Positions 15,071-24,572 of a DNA stretch of 33,790 nucleotides are shown here, in pieces. This stretch comes from Thermoleophilia bacterium (GTDB lineage Bacteria; Actinomycetota; Thermoleophilia; Gaiellales; Gaiellaceae): contig JAOUHF010000017.1 of NCBI GenBank assembly GCA_029865325.1, positions 1-33,790 of the forward strand, in the 5' to 3' direction. The translations under genes and the position numbers were made by a program. The number at the start of each line of letters is the position of its first letter. The stretch's first letter is position 1. The notes beneath the pieces were generated by a model. That model was not told the DNA's origin and made no database searches. It was given only the letters and a program-made list of their open reading frames with translations.

Positions 15071-15331
15071 ATGACGACATTGCTGGCGTTTCACGAGGTC
15101 GACGACGTCGACCACTGGCTCAGCTCACCTCGCCGTAGCGAGTTCTTCGGGTCCATGGGCATCAACGTGCGCACCTTCCGCGACATGGACGATCCGAACC
15201 GAGTCGGGCTTATCCTGGACGTTCCCGATATGGCTGCCTTCCAGGAGGCAATGGAATCCGAGGCGGCGGCCGCCGCGATGAAGCACGACGGTGTTCGCCC
15301 TGAGACGCTGGTGATCCTCTCCGAGTCGTAG
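15071..15331 (+). CDS. Small unknown protein, dimeric alpha/beta-barrel-like
   Basis: 86 residues, no assigned function. It begins MTTLLAFHEVDDVDHWL and has VRTFRDMDDPNRVGLILDVPDMAAFQEAMESEAAAAAMKHDGV near its end. The strand-helix rhythm resembles small dimeric alpha+beta barrel proteins (ABM or EthD-like), but I see no catalytic motif. The ATG at 15071 is chosen because GGAGA (15061-15065) precedes it at a good spacing; the frame is open to 15011. It follows the DtxR gene after 117 nt, a stretch with no obvious site, and converges with the glutaredoxin gene. Confidence 0.7.
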   Translation: MTTLLAFHEVDDVDHWLSSPRRSEFFGSMGINVRTFRDMDDPNRVGLILDVPDMAAFQEAMESEAAAAAMKHDGVRPETLVILSES

Positions 15332-15362
15332 TCGAAGAGATCGGTATATCGCTCGACGGCTC

Positions 15363-15731
15363 CTAGGCTGGAGCGAGCTCGAGCGCGACGACCTTGATGT
15401 CTGGCGCGCGATCCGATCCGAGCGCCTCGTCGACCTTGCGCTGAAGATCACCCGATGCGAGCAGCTCCTCAGTGATGTCGGCGCCGCCGATGAGCTCACC
15501 CTTGACGAAGACCTGGGGAATCGTTGGCCAGCCCGAGATCTCGGCAAGTTCTTGACGGATTCTCGGGTCGGGAAGGATGTCGACGGTCGTGATCGGCGCA
15601 CCGACGGCGTGAAGGGCGCTGAGCGCGCGCTGCGAGTTTCCGCACATGACCATCTGCGGCGTCCCCTTCATGAAGAGGGCGACGGGCTCCTTCTCGATGA
15701 CTTCTGCGATCTGTTCTGAGAGCGTGCTCAT
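15363..15731 (-). CDS. Monothiol glutaredoxin (Grx4 family) with CGNS active site
   Basis: 122 residues. The core reads VIEKEPVALFMKGTPQMVMCGNSQRAL, then TVDILPDPRIRQELAEISGWPTIPQVFVKGELIGGADI, the full signature of Grx4-type monothiol glutaredoxins, which carry [2Fe-2S] clusters. The usual CGFS motif is CGNS here (C30), so the ligand cysteine is kept but the Phe is lost. A charged tail of about 15 residues extends past the fold. The ATG overlaps the BolA stop as ATGA. The much longer open frame upstream is a shadow of BolA and other genes. Confidence 0.93.
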   Translation of the reverse strand: MSTLSEQIAEVIEKEPVALFMKGTPQMVMCGNSQRALSALHAVGAPITTVDILPDPRIRQELAEISGWPTIPQVFVKGELIGGADITEELLASGDLQRKVDEALGSDRAPDIKVVALELAPA

Positions 15732-15961
15732 GCGGTTCCTTTCGTGGAGATCCGGAGCTCGTGAATCGAACCGTCGCGGAGCGGCGCCGCGAGGGTGGCG
15801 TTCACACGGCGGTGCTGATCGAGGAGAGAAAGGCCATCGAACTCGGCGGTCGCGAGCGTGACCTGGAAGTGATCGCCGGTTCCGGTCCGATCCTCGACGT
15901 CGAGCTCGGCAGCGTTCGGAAACGCCTGCTCGAGAAGCGCACGGATCGTCTCGGCCTCCAT
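15728..15961 (-). CDS. BolA-family protein
   Basis: 77 residues: MEAETIRALLEQAFPNAAELDVEDRTGTGDHFQVTLATAEFDGLSLLDQHRRVNATLAAPLRDGSIHELRISTK. It has the BolA alpha-beta-beta-alpha-alpha-beta-alpha pattern with DHF in the second strand and the conserved HRRVN and LRDGSIHELRI ends. BolA proteins bind monothiol glutaredoxins and share a [2Fe-2S] cluster with them. The 4-base overlap with the glutaredoxin gene supports a complex. A TAGCAT hexamer lies 8 nt before the ATG. Confidence 0.92.
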   Translation of the reverse strand: MEAETIRALLEQAFPNAAELDVEDRTGTGDHFQVTLATAEFDGLSLLDQHRRVNATLAAPLRDGSIHELRISTKGTA

Positions 15962-15969
15962 CCGCGGCC

Positions 15970-15975
15970 ATGCTA
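15970..15975 (-). promoter_or_regulatory. Candidate -10 element of the bolA-glutaredoxin operon
   Basis: TAGCAT on the minus strand ends 8 nt before the bolA ATG, consistent with a leaderless mRNA. No clear -35 element was recognised. Confidence 0.4.
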
Positions 15976-16010
15976 GCCAGCGCGCTCATAGCTGGGAGTA
16001 ACCTGGAGAC

Positions 16011-16472
16011 ATGCGGATGCTTCGAGCGCTCATTCTTCTTGGCATGGGCTTCTGGGCCGGCATGACGGCCGCCGCGGCTGTCGTCAAGCACGCTGTCCCT
16101 TCGCGCGGCGGTGAGGAGAGCGACGAGGTCGCACTCGTGGGCGTCTTGGGCGGCGTCGCGCTGAAGAGTCGCGCGAGTGCGTTCCGTGGCGGTTCGATGT
16201 TCTCGTGGTACGGGGGAATCGCCGTCGATCTTCGCGATGCACAGCTCGCACCCACCGGAGCGCATCTGGACGTCCACTCTCTCTTCGGAGGAATCGCGAT
16301 TCGCGTGCCTCCAGGCTGGAGGGTCGAGTCGAACGTGAGGGCGCTCGGCGGTGGTGTCGCCATCGGGGTCCACGGGCCTGAGGACCCGGACGCGCCGACA
16401 TTGACGCTCGACGGGCTCGCCGCGTTCGGAGGGGTCGCCGTCGGCGCGAGGCCCGCCGGCTCCGAGAGGTAG
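16011..16472 (+). CDS. Small membrane-anchored protein with LiaF-like C-terminal beta repeat domain
   Basis: 153 residues. A hydrophobic N-terminal segment (about 3-25) is followed by a soluble part with repeated glycine-rich turns: VGVLGGVALKS, SWYGGIAVDLRDA, SLFGGIAIRVPPGWRVESNV, ALGGGVAIGVH, AAFGGVAVGA. This resembles the right-handed beta-helix C-terminal domain of LiaF-like/cell-wall-active antibiotic response proteins. Function is unknown. An alternative ATG at 16017 is better spaced from GGAG at 16005-16008. It is followed after 3 nt by the open frame that runs into aconitase. Confidence 0.75.
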   Translation: MRMLRALILLGMGFWAGMTAAAAVVKHAVPSRGGEESDEVALVGVLGGVALKSRASAFRGGSMFSWYGGIAVDLRDAQLAPTGAHLDVHSLFGGIAIRVPPGWRVESNVRALGGGVAIGVHGPEDPDAPTLTLDGLAAFGGVAVGARPAGSER

Positions 16473-16475
16473 CGA

Positions 16476-17351
16476 GTGCTCCGCCCGATTCGGTTCGTCC
16501 TCTCGTTCCCCGAGAGGATCCTTCGCGCCGTGGCGGCGGCGGGCGGTGGCGTGGTGCACGAGACGGCGCAGCTCGTTCTCCCCAGACTCGTCCGCAGATC
16601 CCGCTTGTACGAAGCGACAGCGAAGAACCTCCTGCGCATCACCGTCGAGCTCGTCGGCGGCGTCGAGCGGCAGGGCGAGGCCGTCGCAAGCGAGTTCGAG
16701 CAATCTCCGCAGAAGCTCGCGATCCGGAAAGCTGGCGGCAACGTCGTCGAGCTCGGCTCGATCTTCGCATTCGGCTTCTCGCCACTCTGGCTGCTCGCTG
16801 CCGCCGCCGACGTGACGCACGGGACGCGCGTGTATCTCGATGCGCTCGTCTCGGAGCTAAAGAGCGCCGGGATCCTGGCACACGAGCTCGAGCTTGCTTC
16901 CGTCGATGACCTCCTCGCGGCACTCGAGGGGGCCAGTGGAACAACCGCGCGCTTGATCGACATCCCGCCGCTCGAGGTCGAGTCTCTGAAGCAGTCGCTG
17001 GCCGACCTGCGTAACGACGCCAAGGGATTGCCGACGCCGCCGGAGCTCGCCGCCGTCTACCAGGGCCTCGTCGCGGAGGCGGACCGCGAGAAGCGAAGCC
17101 TGCTCGAGGTCTCGGTGGGAATGGGAATCGCCTTCTTCAACTCCGCGCGAAAGGTGGGACGGCAGCACGTCCTCGACCCGTACACGGACGATCTCCGACC
17201 GGTTCGCGACGAGGGCTTCGCCACGTACGCCTGGCGCGTCGGAAAGCCGTACGGGCTCGCGATCGGCCGTCATTTCGATCCCCGTCAGCCGTCGCTCACC
17301 GAACGCGGGCTCGAGCGGCTGGGAGGTCCGAAGCTGATTGAATCGGGGTCG
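16476..17351 (+). CDS. Unknown 292-codon segment in continuous frame with aconitase
   Basis: GTG start 3 nt after the previous stop; no stop codon separates it from aconitase, so the whole frame encodes 1215 residues. The segment is not similar to any aconitase domain I know. It begins [15 protein letters not shown], has a hydrophobic stretch [22 protein letters not shown] (about 92-113), alternating helices with charged faces, and ends near [16 protein letters not shown]. It looks like an independent protein, perhaps membrane-associated. A TGA occurs one frame over at 17334-17336, so a single-base indel could have removed a normal stop. It may be a real fusion, a lost stop, or a sequencing error. 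Confidence 0.6.
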
Positions 17352-20123
17352 ATGTCGCATCCCGACAGCTTCGGAGCCCGCTCACGACTCACCGTCGGCG
17401 ACAACGCGGTCGAGGTCTTCCGGCTGGATGCGCTCCAAGAGCGATTCGACGTCTACCGGCTCCCGTACACACTGCGGGTCCTGCTGGAGAACCTCTTGCG
17501 TCATGAGGACGGCGTGAACGTCACGGCGGCGGACGTCGAGGCCGTGGCGCGCTGGGTCGCGACCGAGGAGCCTTCACGCGAGATCTCGTTCACGCCCGCT
17601 CGCGTCCTCCTTCAGGACTTCACGGGCGTTCCCGCGGTCGTCGATCTCGCAGCGATGCGAAACGCCATGCGAGACCTCGGAGGCGATCCGAACAAGATCA
17701 ACCCACTCCTCCCGGTCGAGCTCGTCATCGACCATTCGGTGCAGGTCGACGAGTACGCGAACAGACTTGCGATCTTCCGCAACGCCGAGCTCGAGTTCGA
17801 GCGGAACCGGGAGCGCTACGCGTTCCTGCGCTGGGGACAGGGAGCGTTCGACAACTTCAAGGTCGTGCCACCGAGCACGGGCATCGTCCATCAGGTCAAC
17901 CTCGAGTTCCTCGCGCGCGTCGTCGACGAGCGTGATGGTGTCGCGTTCCCGGACACGCTCGTCGGAACGGACTCGCACACGACGATGATCAACGGGCTCG
18001 GCGTGCTCGGCTGGGGGGTCGGCGGCATCGAGGCCGAGGCCGCGATGCTGGGAGAGGCGATCTCGATGCTCGTCCCTCAGGTCGTCGGGTTCGAGCTGAC
18101 CGGGAAGCTCCCCGAGGGTGCGACAGCCACCGATCTCGTCCTCACCGTCACGCAGATCCTGCGCAAGGCCGGCGTCGTCGGAAAGTTCGTCGAGTACTTC
18201 GGACACGGCCTCGCGAGCCTCCCGCTGGCAGACCGCGCGACCATCGGGAACATGTCTCCCGAGTACGGCGCGACATGCGGCTTCTTCCCGGTCGATGCGG
18301 AGACTCTCCGCTACCTGCGGCTCACGGGGCGGCCGGAGGAACGAATCGCGCTCGTCGAAGCGTATTGCAAAGGGAATGCGCTCTGGCACGAGCCGGACGC
18401 GCCGCCCGTCTACTCGCAGAGGATTGGGCTCGACCTCTCCACGGTCGAGCCGTCTCTTGCCGGGCCGCGCCGACCACAGGATCGCGTGCCGCTGCGCGAG
18501 GCGAAGCAGGCGTTCATCGATGCGCTCCCGAGCTTCGGCATCGACTACGGCAACGCGCACGATGAAGCGGTCGCCGAGACGTTTCCCGCGAGTGATCCAC
18601 TCGCCTCGGCCGCACCCGGTCATGATCCCGAGACAGGGGACGCAGTCATTTCCACAGCCCCGCCGCTCGTACTCGCGGAGCGGGCGGCGATCGAAGTGAC
18701 GCTCGACGGCGAGACCTTCGACCTCGACCACGGCGCCGTCGTGATTGCCGCCATCACGTCGTGCACGAACACCTCCAACCCGGCCGTGATGATCGGAGCT
18801 GGGCTCCTCGCCAAGAAAGCCGTTGAGCGCGGCCTCACGCGAAAGCCGTGGGTGAAGTCGAGCCTGGCGCCGGGCTCCAAGGTGGTGACGCAGTACTTCG
18901 AGAAGGCAGGACTGACGCCGTACCTGGAGGAGCTCGGGTTCTACACCGTCGGGTACGGCTGCACGACGTGCATCGGGAACTCGGGTCCACTTCCTCAGCC
19001 GGTCTCGGAAGGGATCGCGCAGGGCGATCTCGTGGCCTGCGCCGTTCTCTCGGGCAACCGGAACTTCGAGGCTCGGATCCACTCGGAGGTGAAGGCGAAC
19101 TACCTCGCGTCGCCTCCGCTCGTCGTCGCGTACGCGCTCGCCGGGAGAATGGACATCGACCTCGCGACCGAGCCGATCGGCATCGGTTCGGACGGCCGGG
19201 ACGTCTTCCTCTCGGACTTGTGGCCCTCACCCGCCGAGGTGCAGGAGACGATGGCGGAGGCGATCGGGGAGGAGATGTTCCGGTCGACCTATGCAGACGT
19301 CTTTACCGGCGACGAGACGTGGCGGGGGCTTCCCGTCCCCGAGGGCGAGGTCTTCGCCTGGGATCCCGACTCGACGTACGTCCGGCTCCCGTCGTACTTC
19401 GACGGCATGCCCCCCACGCCGGACGCCGTCGAGGACTTCTCCGGCGCTCGCTGCCTCGTTGCGATCGGCGACTCGGTGACGACCGACCACATCTCGCCCG
19501 CGGGTTCGATCAAGTCGGACTCGCCGGCCGGCCACTATCTCGTCGAGCACGGAGTCGAACGCACGGACTTCAACTCGTACGGCTCCCGGCGCGGGAACCA
19601 CGAGGTGATGGTGCGGGGGACGTTCGCGAATGTTCGCCTTCGCAATCAGCTCGTTCCCGGCTCGGAAGGGACATGGACGGTGCACGTGCCGACCGGCGAG
19701 AAGATGACCATCTTCGAGGCCGCAGAACGCTACCGCGACGAGGACGTCCCGCTCATAGTCCTCGCCGGGAAGGAGTATGGATCGGGTTCGTCACGCGACT
19801 GGGCGGCGAAAGGACCGAAGCTCCTCGGCGTGCGTGCGGTGATCGCCGAGAGCTACGAGCGGATCCACCGCTCGAACTTGCTGATGATGGGCGTTCTTCC
19901 GCTCCAGTTCCTCTCTGGGGAAACGCGCGAGTCGCTCGGACTCACCGGACACGAGGAGTTCGCGATCGCCGGTCTCGACGGCGGCGAGGCGAAGGAGGTC
20001 GTAGTCCGCGCGGACGAGATCGAGTTCCGGGCAACGGTGAGACTCGACACGCCGCGCGAGCGCGAGTACCTGCGGCACGGCGGGATCCTCCCGTACGTGC
20101 TCCGCCGTCTGCTCTCGTCCTAA
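17352..20123 (+). CDS. acnA: Aconitate hydratase (aconitase A)
   Basis: 923 residues from the internal ATG, the normal length for AcnA/IRP-type enzymes. It converts citrate to isocitrate in the TCA cycle. The [4Fe-4S] ligands are C471 ([11 protein letters not shown]), C537 and C540 ([13 protein letters not shown]). Other family blocks are [54 protein letters not shown] and, in the swivelling domain, [16 protein letters not shown]. The start [13 protein letters not shown] matches the family N-terminus. A TTGAAT hexamer lies 8 nt upstream (17338-17343), so an internal leaderless start is possible. The frame is continuous with 16476-17351. Confidence 0.95.
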   Translation: MSHPDSFGARSRLTVGDNAVEVFRLDALQERFDVYRLPYTLRVLLENLLRHEDGVNVTAADVEAVARWVATEEPSREISFTPARVLLQDFTGVPAVVDLAAMRNAMRDLGGDPNKINPLLPVELVIDHSVQVDEYANRLAIFRNAELEFERNRERYAFLRWGQGAFDNFKVVPPSTGIVHQVNLEFLARVVDERDGVAFPDTLVGTDSHTTMINGLGVLGWGVGGIEAEAAMLGEAISMLVPQVVGFELTGKLPEGATATDLVLTVTQILRKAGVVGKFVEYFGHGLASLPLADRATIGNMSPEYGATCGFFPVDAETLRYLRLTGRPEERIALVEAYCKGNALWHEPDAPPVYSQRIGLDLSTVEPSLAGPRRPQDRVPLREAKQAFIDALPSFGIDYGNAHDEAVAETFPASDPLASAAPGHDPETGDAVISTAPPLVLAERAAIEVTLDGETFDLDHGAVVIAAITSCTNTSNPAVMIGAGLLAKKAVERGLTRKPWVKSSLAPGSKVVTQYFEKAGLTPYLEELGFYTVGYGCTTCIGNSGPLPQPVSEGIAQGDLVACAVLSGNRNFEARIHSEVKANYLASPPLVVAYALAGRMDIDLATEPIGIGSDGRDVFLSDLWPSPAEVQETMAEAIGEEMFRSTYADVFTGDETWRGLPVPEGEVFAWDPDSTYVRLPSYFDGMPPTPDAVEDFSGARCLVAIGDSVTTDHISPAGSIKSDSPAGHYLVEHGVERTDFNSYGSRRGNHEVMVRGTFANVRLRNQLVPGSEGTWTVHVPTGEKMTIFEAAERYRDEDVPLIVLAGKEYGSGSSRDWAAKGPKLLGVRAVIAESYERIHRSNLLMMGVLPLQFLSGETRESLGLTGHEEFAIAGLDGGEAKEVVVRADEIEFRATVRLDTPREREYLRHGGILPYVLRRLLSS

Positions 20124-20854
20124 GGTCGCTTCCAGCCGACAAAGATCGCCCAGCCGACTAGCTCGCGGCCATAACGCAAGTAGGTTCGCTTCCAGCGCTC
20201 GTGCCGCGCCTTGATTTCCGCCGCATCGGGATCGCCCTCATTGGCGGTGAGCCATTGCTCCACAGCGCTCCAGTGCAGGGTCTCGTACCGGTCCCAATCG
20301 TCCTCCGAGGACGCGATCACCGACACGACGGGGAGCGCGGACGTCTCGAAGACGACGACGGTGCCCTCGAGCGTCGTCCACGGATCTCGGCGATCCTCGT
20401 ACTCGTCGGGAAGAGGAAGACGGCGCCAGAAAGGCTCGCCTACCGCCACATATCCGCCGCTTCGCACGGCCGGAGTGAGAGCATCGACCGTGTCGGCAAG
20501 GCCGCCGAAGACGAAGCTCGCGCCGAGGCACAGCGCAGCGTCATACGACTCGGTCTCGAAGGTCGTGTTCGCTGCATCGCCGAGCTCGAACGCCACCCTG
20601 TCGGCCACGCCGGCGTTCGCGGCCCGCTCGACGGCGGCGGCACGGAACTCCGGAGCGATCTCGACGCCGTGCACCGTGCACCCGAACTGCTGCGCCAGCA
20701 GCACCGCAGGCCCGCCCCGGCCCGATGCAATGTCGAGCACACGCGAGACTGGTCCGAGCCCGAGGCGCTCGCCGAGGAGGACGAGCTTCTCCTCGGACGT
20801 CGGGTTCTGCAGCTCGTGCTCGGCTTCGGCGACGGCGAAGTAGCGGGGAATCAC
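20120..20854 (-). CDS. SAM-dependent methyltransferase
   Basis: 244 residues. Class I fold with motif [21 protein letters not shown], an acidic strand end [10 protein letters not shown], and FELGDAA followed by [15 protein letters not shown]. The C-terminal part includes FVGWKRP and a run of basic helices. The GTG start giving [18 protein letters not shown] is chosen because GGGAGA lies 8 nt upstream; the frame is open to 21211 but antisense to the permease. The 3' end overlaps aconitase tail to tail by 4 bases. The methyl acceptor is unknown. Confidence 0.85.
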   Translation of the reverse strand: MIPRYFAVAEAEHELQNPTSEEKLVLLGERLGLGPVSRVLDIASGRGGPAVLLAQQFGCTVHGVEIAPEFRAAAVERAANAGVADRVAFELGDAANTTFETESYDAALCLGASFVFGGLADTVDALTPAVRSGGYVAVGEPFWRRLPLPDEYEDRRDPWTTLEGTVVVFETSALPVVSVIASSEDDWDRYETLHWSAVEQWLTANEGDPDAAEIKARHERWKRTYLRYGRELVGWAIFVGWKRP

Positions 20855-20894
20855 CGCACGATTCTCCCATGCGGCGGATAACGTCCTCCCGCTG

Positions 20895-22244
20895 ATGACG
20901 CCGCCACAGCAGATCGAGGGCAGTTGGGGAGTCGGGCCGACCCCAACGCGACTGCACGTCCTCAGCGGGCTCGACACAGGGCTTCTCTGGGGCAACCTCG
21001 GCGTATCGCTGCTCGTCATCGTCGCCGGGGCGGCTCTCGTTCCGGCGCTCTCCCTGCCCGACGCAATGGTCGCGATCGTGCTCGGCTGCCTGATCGGGAA
21101 TCTCATGCTGGCCGTCGCCGGTTCCATCGGCGCAGACGCACGAGTACCCGGCATGGTGCTCATGCGCGCACCGCTCGGCCAGCGCGGCTCGTATCTGCCA
21201 ACGGGGATCAACGTCCTTCAGGGCATCGGCTGGTCCGTCTTCGAGCTGCTGATCATCGCGACGGCTGCAGCAGCGCTCTCCGACGAGCTCTTCGGGTTCC
21301 GAGCGCAGTGGCTCTGGACGGTCGTCTTCGGCGCAGTCGCGTTGATCCTGGCGCTACTCGGGCCGATCGGCTTCGTGCGCCGGTTCGTCCGCCGGTTCGC
21401 CATCTGGGCGATTCCTCTCGCTCTCGGCTATCTGACGTGGTGGGCAATCGACGGAGCCGATCTCGGTGTGCTGTGGGATACACCTGGCACAGGTGACATC
21501 TCGGTGTGGCAGGGAGCAGACGTCGTCGTCGCGATAACGGTCTCGTGGATCCCCTACGCCGCGGACTACACGCGCTTCTCGAAGACCCGCCGTGGCGCGT
21601 TCTGGGGTACCGGCGTCGGGTACTTCGTGCCCGATGCGTGGCTTCTGGCACTCGGCGTCGTTCTCGTTCTCTCCCGGGACCTCGGCGATCCGGCAGCACT
21701 GCCTGCCGCCGTCGTCGCCGGGGGGTTCGCGGCGATCGTGGCGCTTTTTGCCTTGCTCGTGACCGAGACGGACGAGGCGTTCGCGAATGTGTACTCCGCG
21801 GCCGTGTCGCTCCAGAACTTCGTCCCGCAGGCGCCACAGAAGCTTCTCCTCCTTCTCGTCACGACGGCGGCGACGGCCGGGGCGCTCGTGATCGATCTCG
21901 TGAGCTACCAGAGCTTCCTGCTGCTCCTGGGATCGGTGTTCGTGCCCTTGTTCGCCGTCCTGCTCGCAGACTGGCTCTCGGTTGGGAGGCACTACACGGA
22001 GGCCCACGTGTTCGGTACGCCCGCCTGGCGACCTAGCCTCATCGCTGCGTGGCTCGCCGGCTTCGCCCTCTATCAGTGGCTGTACCCCACGGGGCCGTCA
22101 TGGTGGGTCGATGTCGTCGCCAACCTAAGTCCGCCGGATTGGGGCATCGGGGCGACGGTGCCGAGCTTCCTGGTCTCGTTCGGGCTCGCCAGCGTCGTCG
22201 CGCGCTTCTCGCCCCGCACCGCTGCTCTCGGAGCGGATGCGTGA
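20895..22244 (+). CDS. NCS1-family nucleobase/HMP permease (CytX-like)
   Basis: 449 residues with about 12 transmembrane helices. It starts with GLLWGNLGVSLLVIVAGAALVP and later has LPTGINVLQGIGWSVFELL, VVVAITVSWIPYAADYTRFSK and TDEAFANVYSAAVSLQNF, typical of NCS1 cation symporters. The nearest pattern I recognise is CytX, a proposed hydroxymethylpyrimidine transporter, but allantoin or cytosine permease cannot be excluded. It is followed by a PfkB kinase with a GTGA overlap, which suggests uptake followed by phosphorylation. It is divergent from the methyltransferase with a 40-bp gap. That gap is too short for a TPP riboswitch. Confidence 0.85.
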   Translation: MTPPQQIEGSWGVGPTPTRLHVLSGLDTGLLWGNLGVSLLVIVAGAALVPALSLPDAMVAIVLGCLIGNLMLAVAGSIGADARVPGMVLMRAPLGQRGSYLPTGINVLQGIGWSVFELLIIATAAAALSDELFGFRAQWLWTVVFGAVALILALLGPIGFVRRFVRRFAIWAIPLALGYLTWWAIDGADLGVLWDTPGTGDISVWQGADVVVAITVSWIPYAADYTRFSKTRRGAFWGTGVGYFVPDAWLLALGVVLVLSRDLGDPAALPAAVVAGGFAAIVALFALLVTETDEAFANVYSAAVSLQNFVPQAPQKLLLLLVTTAATAGALVIDLVSYQSFLLLLGSVFVPLFAVLLADWLSVGRHYTEAHVFGTPAWRPSLIAAWLAGFALYQWLYPTGPSWWVDVVANLSPPDWGIGATVPSFLVSFGLASVVARFSPRTAALGADA

Positions 22245-23050
22245 GCGCGGTAGCAGTCATCGGGAATCTCAGTCGCGACGTGGTCGCGGGAGCCACGCCC
22301 CGGCCCGGAGGCGCCGTCTACTACGCCGCGCGAGCCCTCGCCCGGATTGGCGCGCAAGCCCACATCGTGGCGCGCTGCGCAGCCGCCGACGTCGAGAGCC
22401 TCCTCCTCCCGCTCGAATCGTTCGGTATTCCAGTGACGCTCCGAGCCGGCGAGCGAACGACCGCGTTCACGTTCCACTACGAAGGTGATCATCGCGTGAT
22501 GAACGTCGACGAGGTCGGGGATCCTTGGACGGTCGAGGACGCCAACGGCTGGGTTGCCGAGGCGATAGGCGAGTCGGAGTGGGTACAGGTCGGCGCGCTC
22601 CTGCGAACGGATTTCACCGCCCCGACACTTGCTGCCTTGGCCACCGGCCGCCGTCTACTCGTCGACGCTCAGGGACTCGTGCGGCTCGCGAGCGTGGGGC
22701 CCTTGGAGCGAGATGCCGACGTCGATCCCGCGGCACTTCGATCACTTGCCGTCCTCAAGCTCAACGAAGACGAGGCGCGGATCCTGGCCGGCGGTGTAGA
22801 GCCCGATCTCCTCCGGGCTCTCGGCATTCCCGAGATCGTGCTTACCCTCGGCTCCGCGGGGGCACTCCTCGTGACCACCTCCGGCTCCGAGCGAATCGAG
22901 CAGGTTCCCGTCGAAGGAGTTGTCGATCCGACGGGCGCGGGCGACGCCTTCTCAGCTGCCTACGTCTCGGCGCGAGCGCAGGGCGCCACACCTGTGGAAG
23001 CAGCGCGCGCGGCAAACGCGCTCGCTGCGGAGCTCGTCTCAGCCTCGTAG
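22241..23050 (+). CDS. PfkB-family sugar/nucleoside kinase
   Basis: 269 residues of ribokinase-like fold. The first signature is PGGAVYYAARALARIGAQAHIV and the second is the anion-hole motif VDPTGAGDAFSAAY with catalytic Asp in GAGDAF. LKLNEDEARIL and VLTLGSAGALL are further family blocks. The GTG start overlaps the permease stop as GTGA, so the two are coupled. Substrate is likely what the permease imports (nucleoside, pyrimidine or HMP-like), but PfkB members also phosphorylate sugars. It ends 4 nt from the HerA-like gene on the other strand. Confidence 0.9.
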   Translation: MSAVAVIGNLSRDVVAGATPRPGGAVYYAARALARIGAQAHIVARCAAADVESLLLPLESFGIPVTLRAGERTTAFTFHYEGDHRVMNVDEVGDPWTVEDANGWVAEAIGESEWVQVGALLRTDFTAPTLAALATGRRLLVDAQGLVRLASVGPLERDADVDPAALRSLAVLKLNEDEARILAGGVEPDLLRALGIPEIVLTLGSAGALLVTTSGSERIEQVPVEGVVDPTGAGDAFSAAYVSARAQGATPVEAARAANALAAELVSAS

Positions 23051-23054
23051 CGAT

Positions 23055-24572
23055 CTACGGGCGCCTGGCAGCCCAGTCTGCAGGAACGTCCGAGCCACCC
23101 TCCTCCGTAATTCGGGCGCCGAAGCGGATGAGAGCCGGATGCGAGGCGATCTTTCCTGCCAGAAGGGCTTCTCCGAGGCCGAATTCCGTCGCCGCCGAAA
23201 CGAGTGGAGAGGGCACGAACGAGAAGAGCTCTCCGACATACGCGAGATCGGCCCGGGAGTTCATCCGCATGAGCACGAGGTTGTCGCACTGCGAGAGCAC
23301 CTGCTCGTCCACCTTCTGAGGGCGCTGAGTCGACACGAGGAGATAGAGCCCGTACTTGCGTCCCTCCGCGGCGATGCGCATTGCATGTTCAGTCGCGATG
23401 GCAGTAATCGGGTCAGTGGGATTGCTCGGACAGACGTTATGTGCCTCGTCGATGACGACGAGCGTTGGCTCGCGATCTCCGCGGTTCCGCCAGAGCGTCG
23501 CCAGTACTGCCTCCGATACGGTCGCCTTCTCCTGGAGCGTCGGCAACGAACCGAGATCGACGACGAGACACCGCGACTTGCGCCCTGCGACGTCGTCCAC
23601 GACCGATCCGGGATCGTCTCGTGACCACACCTGCCAACGGTCGATCCCGAGGTTCCGCAACCGCAGCCCAAGCGCTTGGGCCTCGTCCCCGCCTCCCGCG
23701 AGGAGCTCGGGCAACGGGATGCTCCCACCGCTCGCAGCCCAGCGCTCGAGCATCGCGACGAGCTCCGAGTACTCCCCCCGATCGGCGATCGGGTCGAGCC
23801 TCAGCGACGCGGCCTGGACGCGCGGATCGAGATCGGCAAAGCGCAGGGACAGTCGGTTCGAGCCCTGGTCGGACGCCTGGCGAACGACGACACCGGCGTT
23901 AGAGGCGAAGCGGCGCTCAACGGCCTCGTCTACGCCGGGCCGCGTCTGCCCGAGACGCGCGAAATCCGAGTTGGGGTCGAGAACGACGATGCGCAAGCTC
24001 GTCTCGAGCAGCAGCTGTTCGAGCATGACCCCGAGCGAGTAGGTCTTGCCTGACCCCGACTGGCCACAGAGAAACGTGTGGCGGTCGAACCCTCCAGCAT
24101 CGAGACGAAATGGGGCGCCGGGTGCGAGCCGCAGCTCGCCGACTTCGAGCTCCGCACGCGCTGGGCGAATGTGCTCGAGCCACGCGTGAACCCTTGCTGG
24201 ACCAGCCGACCGTACGACGCCGTCGTGGAAAGGCGTCAGGTCACCGTGGAGAACGACACCCGAACCGCGAACAACACGGAGCGCCATGGTGGTCATGAGC
24301 GGTGCGTCCGCATGATCAGCCTCGAGCCCGACCTCTGGCCCGCCGACGAGCTCGAGCCCGAGGTCGAGCAGCTGGCCAAGCCGCGTCTCGCCCTCGTGTT
24401 CGATGACCACGTACCCACCGACCTGCAGCGCGAGGTCGTGTGCCGACACCTGGCACGTGAAGTGTCGGCCATCGACGGAGGTCGCCAGAGGGAGGACCGC
24501 TCCTTCAATCTGACGACGCAGCTCGCGATACCGCTCGCCCTGGGCACTCATGGAATCCGGGGAATCTGCCAT
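23055..24572 (-). CDS. HerA-like hexameric ATPase (DUF87)
   Basis: 505 residues. An N-terminal beta-barrel-like segment (about 25-155) is followed by an FtsK/HerA ATPase with Walker A GQSGSGKT (170-177), Walker B LVVIDEAH (371-378), a polar sensor VSTQRPQKV (413-421) and the arginine-rich R-M-N-S-R region (436-440). HerA-type pumps translocate DNA, often with the NurA nuclease, but no NurA is nearby. The start is the ATG that shares one base with the PhzF stop (TGATG); a second ATG lies 7 codons downstream. No helicase or nuclease partner is found in the window. Confidence 0.88.
   Translation of the reverse strand: MADSPDSMSAQGERYRELRRQIEGAVLPLATSVDGRHFTCQVSAHDLALQVGGYVVIEHEGETRLGQLLDLGLELVGGPEVGLEADHADAPLMTTMALRVVRGSGVVLHGDLTPFHDGVVRSAGPARVHAWLEHIRPARAELEVGELRLAPGAPFRLDAGGFDRHTFLCGQSGSGKTYSLGVMLEQLLLETSLRIVVLDPNSDFARLGQTRPGVDEAVERRFASNAGVVVRQASDQGSNRLSLRFADLDPRVQAASLRLDPIADRGEYSELVAMLERWAASGGSIPLPELLAGGGDEAQALGLRLRNLGIDRWQVWSRDDPGSVVDDVAGRKSRCLVVDLGSLPTLQEKATVSEAVLATLWRNRGDREPTLVVIDEAHNVCPSNPTDPITAIATEHAMRIAAEGRKYGLYLLVSTQRPQKVDEQVLSQCDNLVLMRMNSRADLAYVGELFSFVPSPLVSAATEFGLGEALLAGKIASHPALIRFGARITEEGGSDVPADWAARRP

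Noticed and set aside
17574-19082. 502-codon open frame on the minus strand
   Set aside because: It is antisense to aconitase, whose motifs and codon use are clear; long antisense frames are normal at this GC content.
20855-20894. TPP riboswitch before the CytX-like permease
   Set aside because: Only 40 bp separate the divergent genes, too short for the aptamer, and no conserved core is seen.
23055-24572. HerA ATPase as part of an antiphage system (HerA-Sir2 or HerA-DUF4297)
   Set aside because: Neither effector nor nuclease is found beside it; neighbours are PhzF and a PfkB kinase.
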